NCBI GenBank assembly: GCA_001414345.1
Contig: LLCB01000107.1
Location: 62,001-126,000 of the forward strand
Direction: 5' to 3'
From: Hymenoscyphus infarciens
Taxonomy: Eukaryota > Ascomycota > Leotiomycetes > Helotiales > Helotiaceae
Length of the DNA: 64,000 bases
The notes beneath the pieces are model-generated. The model saw nothing but the letters and a program-made list of their open reading frames with translations. It searched no databases and had not been told where the DNA came from. Positions within the stretch are counted from its first letter, which is position 1, and every line of letters begins with the position of its first letter. Both the position numbers and the translations under genes were made by a program. This document shows positions 36,684-48,398 of the stretch, piece by piece.

Positions 36684-39093
36684 TCACACCCCAAACACCC
36701 CCCTTCGAACTCTCAGCACCAACTCAACATGATCCAAGCCCAAAGGCTTCTTCCCCTGCTTAGCAAGTAACCTCGCTGTCTTAACAACATTTTTAATCTG
36801 CCTTCCATTAATCTCATTCTCCCTTGCCAATCTATCCACATCCTCTCTACTTAGTGAAAACTCGACATCCCCAATTGAGATAAAGGTCTTCCAAATGTGG
36901 AGTCTGCTTGGCATATCCAGGGCTGGGTAATGAATTGTTAGATGGATTCGAGAAGAGAAGGCTGCGTCTATGTTGGTAAGGAGGTTTGTGGTTAGGAAGA
37001 GGAGACCTGGGTAATATTCGAGTTTTTTGAGGAAGACTGTTTGTGTTAGCTTGCCCTTGTGCTTTTGTTTTTTCTGCTTGGGGACCAGAGGAGAATGGGT
37101 GTTGAGGTCGAGTGGAGTAGGTGAACGAACTAGATATCAACCGATTGCGATGCAAATCAGCAGTCGTTCTTGTTTCTAGGAAAATATCACATTCGTCAAG
37201 GAGGAGAATGGCGTTCCATTTACTAGTTAATTCTAGGACTAGTTCGAGGGAATCTTCGACTTCGGTGGCGGTTTCGCCTAGTTCACCCGCAGACATTGAG
37301 TAGAGGGGTTGGTGCATTTCTTCGGCGACTGCAGCGGATTTAGCAAGGTGACTCAGGAGGGGAAGGGTAAGCTTACCGGATTCTGCTGTGAGTGTTTTCC
37401 CTACTCCCGGCTCTCCGCTGAGAAGCATGATGAAACCTAGGCCTGTGGTAAAAAGCTTTAACAAATTTGTTACTAAGTGAGATAGAGCATGAATGATAGG
37501 GAGTACCTTTTCCGGTGATAATATCATCGAATCCATCGTCGCGGGAAAGTTGTTCTTGAACAAAGGCGTAGATAATATCTTTGTATCCTGGAGGGAGAAC
37601 GAGTCTAGAAAAAGCATCCTCAGTCCAGCGAATCAAGCTTACATTCTCAACGTCGAATTCAGCTGGGGAAAATAGAAAGTTTAGCAAGTAAACCGGTATT
37701 TGGACATCATTGTATTCTTACCCCAACATTTGGACGTGAGGCAATAACCTCGAGTTATTGGTGTACAGAGTAAACGTTGCTTAGCAGTCAGAGTTCTGGC
37801 TGGTGGATATGTCAATCGTCATTCTGAGAAGGTGGGAGTTTGACTTACGAGTTCTTCCCACATCGTGTTTTTCTTTTTCCAATTCCTTTTCGTAGGCTTG
37901 AAATACTTTGCTGGTTGCCTTGTATATCACATTGTCATGATCAACAGAATTTGTAGAAGAATTAGACTCAATAGGCTCAAGATTGGGACCAGGCATTCCG
38001 TAGATATTGAAAGTTTGGGGGTCAATGATGATGCGACCACTTTCTACCTATATAGAATGTCTGATGAGTATTTTGATGCCAGAAGGAAATGTTTTCAACA
38101 TACGTATCGTTTCCGGACCTGCCGTGAGGACCTGGCGGTGAAAAATCCAGAGTATGACATGTGGTAAAATCCGTTGAGTTGCTCAAGCTTGAGACCCCGT
38201 TTGTACAACCGGTCTACAAGGCTTTCTGCGTTGGGGTGTAGGTGGCTGGGAATTGCATCGAGGTCTACGAGCTTCTTGACACCGTTGAACGTGTTAATTT
38301 CGATCGAGGTTTCGGCATAACCAAATATTGAACCGTCACAATCGATATACCGACACTCCAACGAAAAGTACTCTCCACTCATGCTTGCTCCGTACCTACT
38401 ATCTCTCAATAAAACGATACGATCGTGGCCATCTATTTTGGTGTATACTTCCATCCCAGGAGCAAACAGGGTCCACAAGTATTCAAAGCTGATTACCATG
38501 TTCTTGGTAAAGTCTTCCATTGCCTCAATATGAGGTAAAATCTCCTTAGTAAGAATATCATAAAGTAAGTCAAGGTGATTCTTAGTTTCCTGGTCCTTCA
38601 CCTCTTTCCGAAGCTTTTTAAAGCGATGCCATCGGTAATAAAAAGGATGAAAAGGAGCCTTAAAAGTCAACTGTTTGAGCTGGGTATTGAGACCTTCAAA
38701 GCCCTCGAAGGTGCCATCAAGCACCTTTTTGATCAGAGGGCTTTGAACCGTGATAGAATGTAAAGCAGCTTGGTTGTTGTTGCTTAGACGAGGTTCTCGG
38801 CGAACAACGAGAGCGCATTCCTGAGCATAGGAACCGGCCTCGACATCGGTCCGGGTTTTGCCCGGTGTCCAAGTGTCCCAAACAGATCGGTCATCGTCTC
38901 GGTATAGCTGCTTTGTCTCTGGTCTCATTCCCAGTGGGAACTCAGGTGTGTATTCAGCATCGACACTATTTCGGACTGTTATCTGTTAGTTGCAAATATG
39001 TGCAGGATAGGAGGTGCTTTGAGAACAAACCAGGCTACGAGATGAAGACCCCACACTCCTCTGATACTGGAGAGAACTCGCAATCTCAGACAT
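36684..39093 (-). CDS. AAA+ ATPase with N-terminal DUF7025-type domain
   Basis: Fungal AAA+ protein of unknown cellular role. Eight exons on the minus strand: 39093-39039, 38975-38104, 38047-37849, 37799-37722, 37662-37507, 37442-37377, 37328-37131 and 37036-36684, phase-consistent, about 658 residues. The first half reads like the DUF7025 region (DFTKNMVISFEYLWTLF, RYIDCDGSIFGY, RGYCLTSKCW). The ATPase module follows: Walker A GEPGVGKT, a conserved stretch ending AEEMHQPLYSMSAGELG, Walker B ILLLDECDIFL, sensor 1 LFLTTN and the arginine-finger region SRIHLTIHYP. Walker A carries E where GPPGVGKT is usual; the lysine and threonine are kept. The first small exon and start are less certain; a fallback start is ATG at 38928. 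Divergent from the amidohydrolase gene. Confidence 0.82.
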
Positions 39094-39329
39094 GTTTGAT
39101 AATCGGTACAATCTGTTCGCCTAAGAAGGGCAAAGAAGAAGCGAACGAAGATGAGGAGATCTAAGAAAAGAGCCTTCTTATATACTTGTCGTGCCATGTC
39201 ATCGCCGCGCCCTTCTACCTTCGTAAATGGCAGGTTGGAAAATGTGGCACGTGCCCGCGGTTTTCACAGCTTCAAGCCTTTCCCCTTTTTCATTTCATTT
39301 CTAACAGAACCCTTCAGAACTTCTTCATC
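39094..39329. promoter_or_regulatory. Divergent promoter between ATPase and amidohydrolase genes
   Basis: 236 bases separate the two start codons, so both genes probably use one shared intergenic control region. A pyrimidine-rich stretch (39270-39325) precedes the amidohydrolase ATG, as in many fungal promoters. Confidence 0.5.
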
Positions 39330-40982
39330 ATGGCAACGATTTACAGAAATGGTCGGGTTTTCACTGGAAGTGACGACAAATTCGCAAACTGCATGATCGT
39401 CAAAGATGGACTCATCCAGCATGTGGGCGATGAAGGCCATCCCACTGTTACGCAAGTGCGAGAAGGAAAGCCCAATGAGGTCGATATGCAAGGAAAAACC
39501 ATTCTACCAGGTTTCATCGATGGCCATATGCATCTCATGCTCCTCGGTCAATCCCTCAAGAAGCTAAGTCTGGAAAATTGCAAAAGTTTGGAGGATATCA
39601 GAACAACCATCAAAGCCTATGCCGTCTCTGAGCACTCAGTTCCAAGAATTTTGTGCCGGGGATGGATGCATTCCATGACGGGTGGAGAGGCATTGGCTAG
39701 TATGCTTGATGATCTGGATGAGAGACCTATTTTTATCGATTCTAAGGATCTTCATTCTACGTGGTGTAATTCTGCAGCGTTGAAAGAACTCAATGTTGAA
39801 GATAAGGATGATCCGGCTGGTGGGAAAATCTGCAGAGATGAGAGTGGGAAGACTTCTGGGTTGCTGAGTGAGACTGCTGCTCAAATCTATGCTTGGCCGC
39901 ATGTTGCGAATGTTTCTTCAATAGAGGATAAATTGGAGGCTATTAAAGGGGCTGTTGCTGCTTATACTGCAGTTGGTTTCACGGGGATGGTTGAGATGGC
40001 TATGGATGAGAATGTTTGGGAAGCTCTTCAAACTCTTCGGTCTCAAGTAAGTCCCTCTAATGGCAACGAGGGCCTTGAAAACTGACTCCATATACAGACA
40101 GATTTACCATTCCGATTATCCGCATACTGGCTCATCCAACCAAGTCTAGATGACTCAAAAACCATATCCCAAGTCAACAGAGCCATAGAACTCCACCAAA
40201 AGTCCAACCTCACAACCTCCCCAAACTGTCGAATAGCCGGTATCAAGATCATATGTGATGGTGTAGTAGACGCCTGTACAGCACACCTCCAACAGCCTTA
40301 CTGCAATGGCCAATCGCCCGAATCCCTCGGGAACCCCTCCCTCCTCCAAAAGGTAGTCGCCCATGCCGACTCTCACAACCTCCAATGCGCACTCCACGCC
40401 ATCGGCGACGGCGCAATCAAAATGGCAGTCGATGTCCTAGAATCCATTGGCACACCAGGAAAAAGACATCGCATAGAACACCTCGAGCTCGCCTCTCCGG
40501 AAGATGCGAAAAGACTAGGCCACTTTGGAATCACAGCCTCAATCCAGCCAGTTCACTCCGATCCCGCAATATTACGTGCATGGCCTAAACTCCTAGGTGA
40601 AGAACGTGCTAAGAGAGCTTTTCCCTATAATGAGTTTCATGACGGAGGTGCAGTTTTAGCTTTAGGCTCTGATTCTCCAACTGCGCCTTTTGATCCTTTG
40701 GTTAATTTGTATACTGCTACGACGAGGAGATCGGCGAGAGATTTGACGGAGAAGGGGGTTGTTAATAAGAAAGCTAGATTGGAGTTGGCGGTTGCTGTTA
40801 CGGCTGCTACCCGGGGGGCGGCTTATTCGTGCTTTGCAGATGGATATACGGGGAGTTTGGAGGTGGGGAAGAAGGCTGATTTTGTGGTTATGGATATAGA
40901 ATGGAGGGAGGAGAACTTATTGGGGGGAAGGGTTCTGCAGACTTGGTTTGAGGGACGGAAAGTTTATGGTGTTGAGTTATAG
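39330..40982 (+). CDS. Metal-dependent amidohydrolase, YtcJ-like (Amidohydro_3)
   Basis: Hydrolase of the amidohydrolase superfamily; natural substrate not predictable. Exons 39330-40046 and 40098-40982, 533 residues. The N-terminal strand IYRNGRVFTG and the C-terminal KKADFVVMD form the small composite beta domain. The metal-binding HxH is in GFIDGHMHL. Further ligands are in HADSHNLQCALHAIGDGA and RIEHLELASP, and the catalytic Asp region is LALGSDSPTAPFDPL. Length and layout match bacterial and fungal YtcJ/exoenzyme-regulator-like members. No signal peptide, so cytosolic. Intact. Confidence 0.88.
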
Positions 40983-41137
40983 ATTTTGGAAGGGTGGGAA
41001 AAGTTTGCTATATGAACCCCACCACCACAATGAACCCTTACCAGCTTGAAAAGCCAAGCGCATGACATGGGTAGACATAGAAGAAATGGCTTCTAAACTA
41101 TGTCTATTCCTCTATTTCTTTGTAGAACAACATCTGT

Positions 41138-42348
41138 TTAAGCTTCTTCCGGATTCAATTCGTCACCAAGGACACCGTCCTGAAGGGAAGGTACACCTTC
41201 TTGTGGATTAAAGAGCATTCTTCTGCCCAGCAAAGAGTTGACATACAGGCCCGGGAATCGGTCTTTTAATTGGCTCTGGATGGAATTCGGGTCTGGCGCC
41301 ATGTTATTGCATCTTATACTCCCTATGAGACAATGGGCGCCTAAGTTCTTTTTGTCAGTTCGTATTTCGCGTATATTCCATAAGCAAAGGGGTGGAAGTG
41401 GCTTACAAGCAGGTTTGATCTCATCGCAAGGTTGATCGAATCTAACACAATTCGTACAAGCGGTTGAATTATATTCGACGCCTATTAATATGATTTGCTT
41501 AAGTGCAGACCAGCCCTGGGGATTGAGGAGAATAGGCAAAACTATCTCTCGGAAACGTCGATAGCTTGGATCCTCACTTCGTAGATGCATGAATTCATCA
41601 CTTCCAGTGCTATCGCTTTCGATTTCCCCGGTCGTGGGTCGATGTTCTAAGGTGATATGTGTCAAGGTATCTTTAGCAGCCGTTAGGAGGTTCACCCACT
41701 CATGGAAGGATTTTGTATCTGATGGCTCAGAGAAGTACATACCCTGAAACATATCTCCTACCTCCGCATTATCGTAAACATTCGTAGGCTTGCAAAGCCA
41801 GAGATGGGTAAGACTTTTGAACTGGGAAACAATAGTATTTGGAATACAAAGAAGAGGCCGAGGTGCGATTTCTTCGCCGTCGAATTTCTCCAATTCTTCG
41901 AGTTGACTTCTTCATCCATCATGCCCTCAAAGTCTTCTGGAACTTCTGGTTGATCGGGCGGCGGATTTTCCCTTGGTTCATGGAGATTGCTGCCAATTGG
42001 GTTGTCTAAAACAGCGTTTTCAAACTCTTTAATTTGCGAAGGGCGTCGTAAATTGATGGCATGCTGCTTTTCCAGTGGCGCAGCAGCGGCGTCGAATTGC
42101 TTAACTTCATTGTAAGATGACCATCGAGCGTGTATCTCGAGATATTCCAAGTTAACGAATTGGGTGAGTGCGTTCCAACAGTTCCGCTCCACGGAATGAT
42201 CTTCATAGATATCAACTTCCAGACACAGCCAGAGAACATGGCGAGCAAGTCGGTCATTCTCTTGGCTGGGGTTCTCGAATTTCTCATTAAGTAAATCTTG
42301 CAATAATGCTGTTTTAGGTAGTGAGTTTGGTGGGCCGTCCGACGTCAT
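41138..42348 (-). pseudogene. Hypothetical LRR/F-box-like protein gene with a frameshift
   Basis: Two overlapping minus-strand frames read as one protein. The first starts at ATG 42348 (MTSDGPPNSLPKT) and runs through LTQFVNLEYLEIHARWSS to about 41905. The second runs from about 41905 to a stop at 41138 (EKFDGEEIAPRPLLCIP, then FKSLTHLWLCKPTN). Both contain leucine-rich, LEYLEIH-type lines like those of fungal F-box/LRR proteins. No GT-AG intron fits the change of frame near 41890-41910, so a small indel is the simplest explanation, either a real lesion or a sequence error. A Cys cluster (CTNCVRFDQPC) occurs in the second half. No F-box proper is visible. Confidence 0.55.
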
Positions 42349-44244
42349 AGTTATATGGTCTGGGTATGCTGTATTTATCAAAGGCGAGAGCTTTATGAGG
42401 GTGGCATGGTTTCTTCGTGGCCCCACTGTGTATTTAGTAACGTGGTGTGCTATGTACATCCAGTGTTTTGGCTTTCCCCGCCTTGGTCAGCCTAGTACTT
42501 AGAATAGGATAGGCTACTCACCTAGGTAAGGATAGGAGAGGCTAGGCTAGATTAGGATTAAGGCTAGGCTAAGTTTGGCAGGCTAGGTACTCTAACTAGG
42601 ATAGGAGTAGCTAGGAAAGTTCTACAAACAGGATAGGAGTAGCTAGGTAGATAAAAAAAGGAGGCTAGGCTAGAGTAGGATTAGGAAGGTAACCCCCTAA
42701 TTAGGACCTAGACTCTCTTTTCTACCCGGCTTCTAGATATTAAGCGAAATTAGAGCTGTCTTCTAGGCTTTAAGCGAGATTAACTAGCCTAACTCTTCCT
42801 ATCCTAGCCTCTCTATTTAGTAAGGAAAGGCAAGCAAGTACTATAGGATAGGAGTGGCTAGGAAAGCTAGAATTTAAGGATAGGAGAAGGCGGGATAGCC
42901 TTAAAATAGAGGTAGGAGGGAGAAGGAGCGTCGAGGTAGGATAGGATAACAGATTAGGCGGGGAAACCTAAAACACTGTGTATATTCTAACCAGTCAGTG
43001 GACAATCCTAGAATCATCTTCTGTAAACCTTTCGAAGTGAAACTTAGAAAGAAACGTGTAAAGAAGGCTGAACTCTGGTACTCAATGCTCCATTTCTTTT
43101 GGATATCAGATGTCGATCCTTCATTTCCGATCTTCATCATTTCACGTAATAGAGAGGGAACGAGACGATACGCGTCCCCTCTTAGCTAAAACAGAAAAAA
43201 AAACCAGGAAACCATAACAGCCCCGCTGAAAGCTACTCCACTGGTTTATTAACCTTATATACCTAGATATACAGTTTACTATAGTTATGGAAAAACGCCG
43301 AGTCCCCGACCTTCCTAGGAGCAAATGTGGTTCGTGACTTACTCTCCTATTTCAACTATTACTATCCATTTATTTCTATATTACAAGCCTATATATATCA
43401 TACTATACAATAATATTTACCTACGTAATGTTACAGAAGGACCAGGATTGAAATATAGAGCTTTTGGATAAGACAATAAGCACAACTCGCTCTATATTGA
43501 TATTGGTGTGATTAGTTGATTTAAGACAGGCACGTCACTAAGATGTACTGTGAGCGGGGGTTCATACAAGGTTAGATATCTGGAAAACGGATTGCGAAAG
43601 TAACCTATAGCGATTCATGTGCGCGGGTCACGGATGTCATCGACTCAGGGGATTTCGGACTTCATGTTGATATCGCGCGCTTCAGCTCATAGCCACTAAT
43701 TATCAAATGTAACCGGTAATCTGATCTTAGAACAAGCGATTGACTGCATTCCTTCCCCTCTCTTTTGTTTCATTCGATTTGAAAGCCGTGCTCTACCACG
43801 TTCGCCCTTACATTGCTCCCCCCCCCGGGTGATTGTTACCTATTCCAGTAGGCACATAGAAATCTCATCCCTGACTCTGCCTAACGTTCATGTAATAGAA
43901 AGGGAAACAGAATTCCCGGAAGAGACAAAATCCATCAAATTCACAAGTGAGGATTGACGTATGGGTTGGTAACATTTATTTACTTTTTGCCGAGCCCATC
44001 CTAAGTATAATTTGCCTTCGCGGGACCCATACGCAACAAAAAGCTGAAGGGGTTTCCAAACGTCACACACTGTACCAAACCCTTCTACACAAATATTGAA
44101 TACGCCATACTCCCTAGTAAACACTTCATACCCCACACCTCATAACACAAACTAAACTTCATACCCCATATCCCCAAATAACTCCAGCCCCATCCCATAC
44201 AGCCGGTAGTCTCAGTCATGGGACCATTGCTGGCAGCCAGATGC
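42349..44244. other. Intergenic region with low-complexity tract
   Basis: Contains the CTAGG-rich tract listed separately, then AT-rich DNA (43200-43440) and ordinary sequence with a C9 run near 43820. No coding frame with a recognisable domain. Confidence 0.45.
42480..42960. repeat. Degenerate TAGG/CTAGG low-complexity repeat
   Basis: Irregular repetition of the words aggctagg, taggatagg and ggagtagctagg over about 480 bases. Almost no CA is present. It looks like a degenerate satellite or RIP-altered tandem array with no fixed period. Confidence 0.7.
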
Positions 44245-45022
44245 TCAAAGAACACCAGCCTTAGCCAAGCTCTCCTTGTATTTGACCATCCGCTTATCAA
44301 CCATACTTCCTTCCTCGACTAGGTTCCAAGAATCACCCTCAATAGCCCAGATATAGAGCTCAATCTCCTTGAAGTCGTACTTATACCACCAAACGAGATG
44401 CTTCAGATGGTGCCTATAAGGAGACCTCGTGGTTAGTTACTTTGTAAAGAAATCTCGGGGATGGTAAAGAAATACCACACGTATTGGTTAATCGGCGTGT
44501 TTTGATTGGGCTCAGTCGCAATCTGGACAAAGACTCTCAAACTCTCGAGGTTGTGGAACGCGAAGACAGTGCCAGCGAGTTTCTTCGTGAAAGCCAACTC
44601 GGATTCTTGGAAGGGCTTTGTGACCGCCAGGGGGTCTCGGTACGCGATGCTGATCTTGAGGTGGGTTGTCACTCCGGCGTAGTGGGGGAGAATGCTCAAG
44701 ATCTTTGGGTCGACTGTTTCATCATTCTGTCAGCTACTTCATTTCTTATAGCGAGGGGGTTGGACAGGATGCGAGGGGTGAGAGAGGCGGTATAAGACTC
44801 ACTGCACTCAGTCTCCTGACCTGAGTTTGCGATGCAAACACTGGTGTGTGGCTTAGCATCGATCATGACTTCCAAGGCTTGTCCATTATCACTGGAGATG
44901 ATCGCTGGGTGTTGGGGGATGGGCTTGGGTTGGGAGGTGAGTCTATCGGTGGTAGCCTCGATGGCGGCTTGCTTGGCCTCGAGGTTCTCCTTGCGGGATC
45001 TGCTCTTGGAGAACTTCGCCAT
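44245..45022 (-). CDS. Hypothetical protein, three exons
   Basis: Unrecognised. Exons on the minus strand: 45022-44803, 44713-44476 and 44413-44245, 208 residues, with GT-AG sites, phases that agree and a TAACTAAC branch sequence in the second intron. The N-terminus is basic and helical (MAKFSKSRSRKENLEAKQAA). The rest is a compact mixed domain with LSILPHYAGVTTHLKISIAY and, near the end, aromatic-rich HLVWWYKYDFKEIELYIW. No signal peptide or membrane helix. The consistent splice phases and coding-like composition make it likely real; function unknown. Confidence 0.65.
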
Positions 45023-46178
45023 TTTGGAAGCTGGTTGATAGTAGATTGCGGAAGAGTGGAGAGGTTTTGTGGATGTAGTGCAAGTGTTAAAAGAGGTTGA
45101 CCTTTGGTGTCAGGTTGGTTGAAAGGTAGAGCAACAGATCCGATGTGTTTGGGAAATGAAAAGAAAGAGATTTATGCAGAGGCAGGAGGCCTTAAGAAGT
45201 ATTTCTTCTGTCACTGACTCACACCATTTCTCACCTACAGTATTGACGAAATCTGATTCACTTTGGATATGAATGTGGTAAGAAAGTAAACACGCGAGCA
45301 CACATAGCTTTACAAGATGCCCGTGAATACAGAAATCCTAGAACATTAGTGCAAGAGAAAGCAAGTTTCTTGGGGTAAATGTACCATATTACAACAAGTA
45401 CGAAGTGGAGGTCCAGAAGAATTGGGAACTCAGTTTCATAATTCTTCTGGAAATTCTCCAAGATTGTATCTAAAACTCCAAGTAGTAAAACAGTGTTTAG
45501 GATATTGATGGATTATACTCTGGCCTTCTGGGCAAAATTTAGAGCCTTGGTGAATTCTAACAGGTGTAGATATAACCTGCCTGACATTGACAAAATATGG
45601 TGTTGGCCACTACTAACCTTCGTAATTTAGCCGCACAAAAGGAGCTTCTAACCACCAAGACAAGCGCTAAGGTTGAGATGAAGAGCGAGGAACTAGAGAA
45701 GACCCCGGGCTCAGCTAGACAGAAGAAGGAAGATGGAATTCCAAAGAAACAATGCTCTTTGTAAAGTACAATGGAAGCTCCATTGCATATGAAAAGAGTA
45801 TTTGAGTGACATCCACCGCCAGTGAAGGAAAGGACCAAGAGCTAACAAGAAACAAGAATGCAAAAACACTGCTTTATCTCATTGGAATAGCGCACTTTTA
45901 GAACCTTGTTCCCATTGAAAAGCACAGAAAAAATGACAATGAAATATATAGCACTCTAATTCACAACAGCTTTCTCAAAACAGCTAGGTACAAGCAAACA
46001 ACACGCAAATTTCAGACAAACAGAAAATTTGATCTCACTTGAGCCAGACACCCATGGCAAAGTGCCTACAAGCAAATATATCGTTTGATAATAGAACATT
46101 GATGTACAAACCCTCCATAGCACAGCCCAAATTTCCAAGCGCCTTCAATGCCATATCTATAATACACCCGCCAACCCC
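45023..46178. other. Intergenic region, no supported gene
   Basis: Upstream region of the 208-residue protein gene and 3' flank of the bL19m gene. Short open frames (for example 45557-45838 minus) show nothing recognisable. Confidence 0.45.
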
Positions 46179-46911
46179 CTACCTCTTCGCCTTGCTCTTA
46201 ACCTTCCTCTTACCACCCTTATTCTCATGTCCCACCGCCGCCCCATCCACAGCTCCCCTAAGCGCACCCCTCGTCCTCTGGTAGGCAAGCACAATATTCT
46301 GCACACTCCCAATATCATGTTTCTTCTTGCGCATATACGTCAATCTCGCCCTTCTAGCCCTCTTCTCCCGTCTCTGCACAACCTCGATACCCTCCACATT
46401 GGGACTATAAATCTTAAACCACATTTCCACTCCCACTCGTGTCAACTCATTTCTTAATAGAATGCCGGAATCAATTCCTCGGCGGCGAATGTTGATGCAT
46501 ACTCCGGCGAAGGGGTCGCCGTTCTTTAGGCGCACCAGGAGGATATCGCCTACGTGGGCGGCTTCGGGATTGGCCTTGGAGAAGAGGGTTGTGCGGTCGC
46601 CGGTGGGATCGAGGAGGGCGATTTGGGATTGTGTTACTGCTTGGATGGGTTCTTTACAGAGGGCGCGGGTGGAGGGGGGTGGGGGGTAGGCTTTGATTTT
46701 CTTTTTTGCTGGCGATATGTCAGTAACTATGAAGCAATTGAACTGGATAGGGCGTGGAGAACATACGGACGAAGGGTGCGTCGATTGGCTTTGGTTTGTA
46801 GTATGTGCTGATGGATAGAGATCTGACAATTGTCGTCTTTTGTAAAGGCGATTGGCGCAGTAAGGACTTCCAGCAGCTCAATGGCCGTAATGTGAGAGAT
46901 GTGGGCGCCAT
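46179..46911 (-). CDS. img1: Mitochondrial large-subunit ribosomal protein bL19m
   Basis: Component of the mitochondrial 54S ribosomal subunit. Exons 46911-46767 and 46708-46179 on the minus strand, 224 residues. The first ~40 residues are a basic presequence (SLTLRPLSCWKSLLRQSPLQK and the typical RSLSIS). The mature part has the bL19 fold: VGDILLVRLKNGDPFAGVCI, RRRGIDSGILLRNE, VEMWFKIYSP and VQRREKRARRARLTYMRKK. A lysine-rich C-terminal tail follows. The ATG is the first in frame with the presequence. It is head-to-head with another gene for a mitochondrial protein, only 244 bases apart. Confidence 0.88.
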
Positions 46912-47155
46912 AGTGGTGCTTGAGGCGAGGAGGTCGTCGAGGCTCAAGTTCACGAGGTTGAGGAGTTGAGGAGGTTCAAGACAAAAATCTGGCGAGGCTG
47001 TGATTGGCCCCTGCTCAGCTCGAGGAGACTCAAGGGAGCCTTGACAATTTTCTACAGCCAAAAATATCTACGATTATTCTCCAACCACTCCATCAATTGA
47101 AGAACGTCGGCCAGAAATAAATACACAGGCCTCGTCACCGGTAGTTATTTCCAAG
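46912..47155. promoter_or_regulatory. Bidirectional promoter of two mitochondrial-protein genes
   Basis: The 244 bases between the divergent start codons of the bL19m gene and the 372-residue mitochondrial protein gene are the only upstream DNA for both. Common regulation is therefore likely, by inference. Confidence 0.55.
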
Positions 47156-48328
47156 ATGAACAGCTCAATGCTGTCTCAAAGCCTGCGTCGCCATGGCCAA
47201 TGTACAGCCAAATCCTCCTTAAAATGGTCTCCCCTTCAAGCACGAACATTCTCAAGCTCCAGATCATGGCAAAAGCCAGGTAAGAAGCTGTATATTATTT
47301 AACCCCTTGAATTGTTATGCTAACTGCATCTAGGTACCGTCCCTTCGTTTACCAAAACCTCCTCCGAAGAAATCGATACCGCCCTCGAAACCCTCCGCAA
47401 AGCATATATCATGCCAGCCTATCTCTCCGAAACGCAACAAAACCTCGTTTTCAGAGGAAAGTACAGGCAGATGCTCAAAAATGACGAGGTAACCGCAAAC
47501 ATCAACGGCGAGAAATTTCGCCTCGAGCCTCTCGTGCAGAATCTCCCAAATGTCAAGAAAGCGGTCCATACAATCACATCGAAGATGGAAGCCAAGGACA
47601 TGGACAATATTCTACCATTACTCGAGGGTTTCATCAAGGCCCGGTCTGCTATACCAAAATCCCCAGTATGGACGCGAAGATTTGTGCGACTCTTTGGAGA
47701 AGCTGGTCGTGAGGATCTGGTGCTCGCATATATCAGACAATCATCCGATACAGGCTTCGTGTTAGCCAATATCGAAACCGCCGCAGACACCGTGCGGGTC
47801 TTTTATAAAAAGGCAGTAAGGGCAGATTGGGAAGCCGCCGAGACGAAGAAAGCATTATCCTGGTGCCAAAACATGTTCGAATTGATGGATGATCCAAAAC
47901 ATGCGCCCTTATCACCAGAGACAGATCCACGACGCTCAATACAAGTCCTGGCACCACTTCTCGGTCTTGCTGCAAAGCGGGCACAACAACCAGGAGGCGA
48001 ATATGTGAAGAAGAATGTTGAAGAGTATGCTGGTCGACTACTGAGCTTGGGCAAAGAGGAGCTCACACCACCGTCTGCTGAGGAACGCATGGGTGAGAAG
48101 CATAGTTGGTTACGGACACGCATGATCACGTACAACTCTCTGGATGCTGCACTGGATGTTTTGGAGCCTAGCTCGGATGTTGTGGTTGGACTGAAGGAGA
48201 TCACATCATCGTTGGGTGCTGATCTCACAGCTGTGTATAAGGAATTGGTTGCGAGTGAGTGGGTGGCTAATAAAGAGCGCGAAGGTGTTACGCTCTATGA
48301 AGAAAAGTTTGGGAAGCCGGAATTATAG
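47156..48328 (+). CDS. Mitochondrial protein of unknown function
   Basis: Not recognised with certainty. Exons 47156-47279 and 47334-48328, 372 residues. The N-terminus is rich in Arg, Ser and Gln with no acidic residue (MNSSMLSQSLRRHGQ, then RTFSSSRSW), a good mitochondrial presequence. The rest is helical and charged, with repeats of TPR/PPR-like pairs in style (VWTRRFVRLFGEAGREDLVLAYI, then RADWEAAETKKALSWCQN). It could be a fungal mitoribosome-associated or assembly protein. The head-to-head position with bL19m fits that idea but does not prove it. Confidence 0.75.
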
Positions 48329-48398
48329 ACCAAGATGTTTGGCACAAAAGTAGCTCTTGTATGTACAACATGTAGAAATTCTGTAGACTAAAGGGGGC

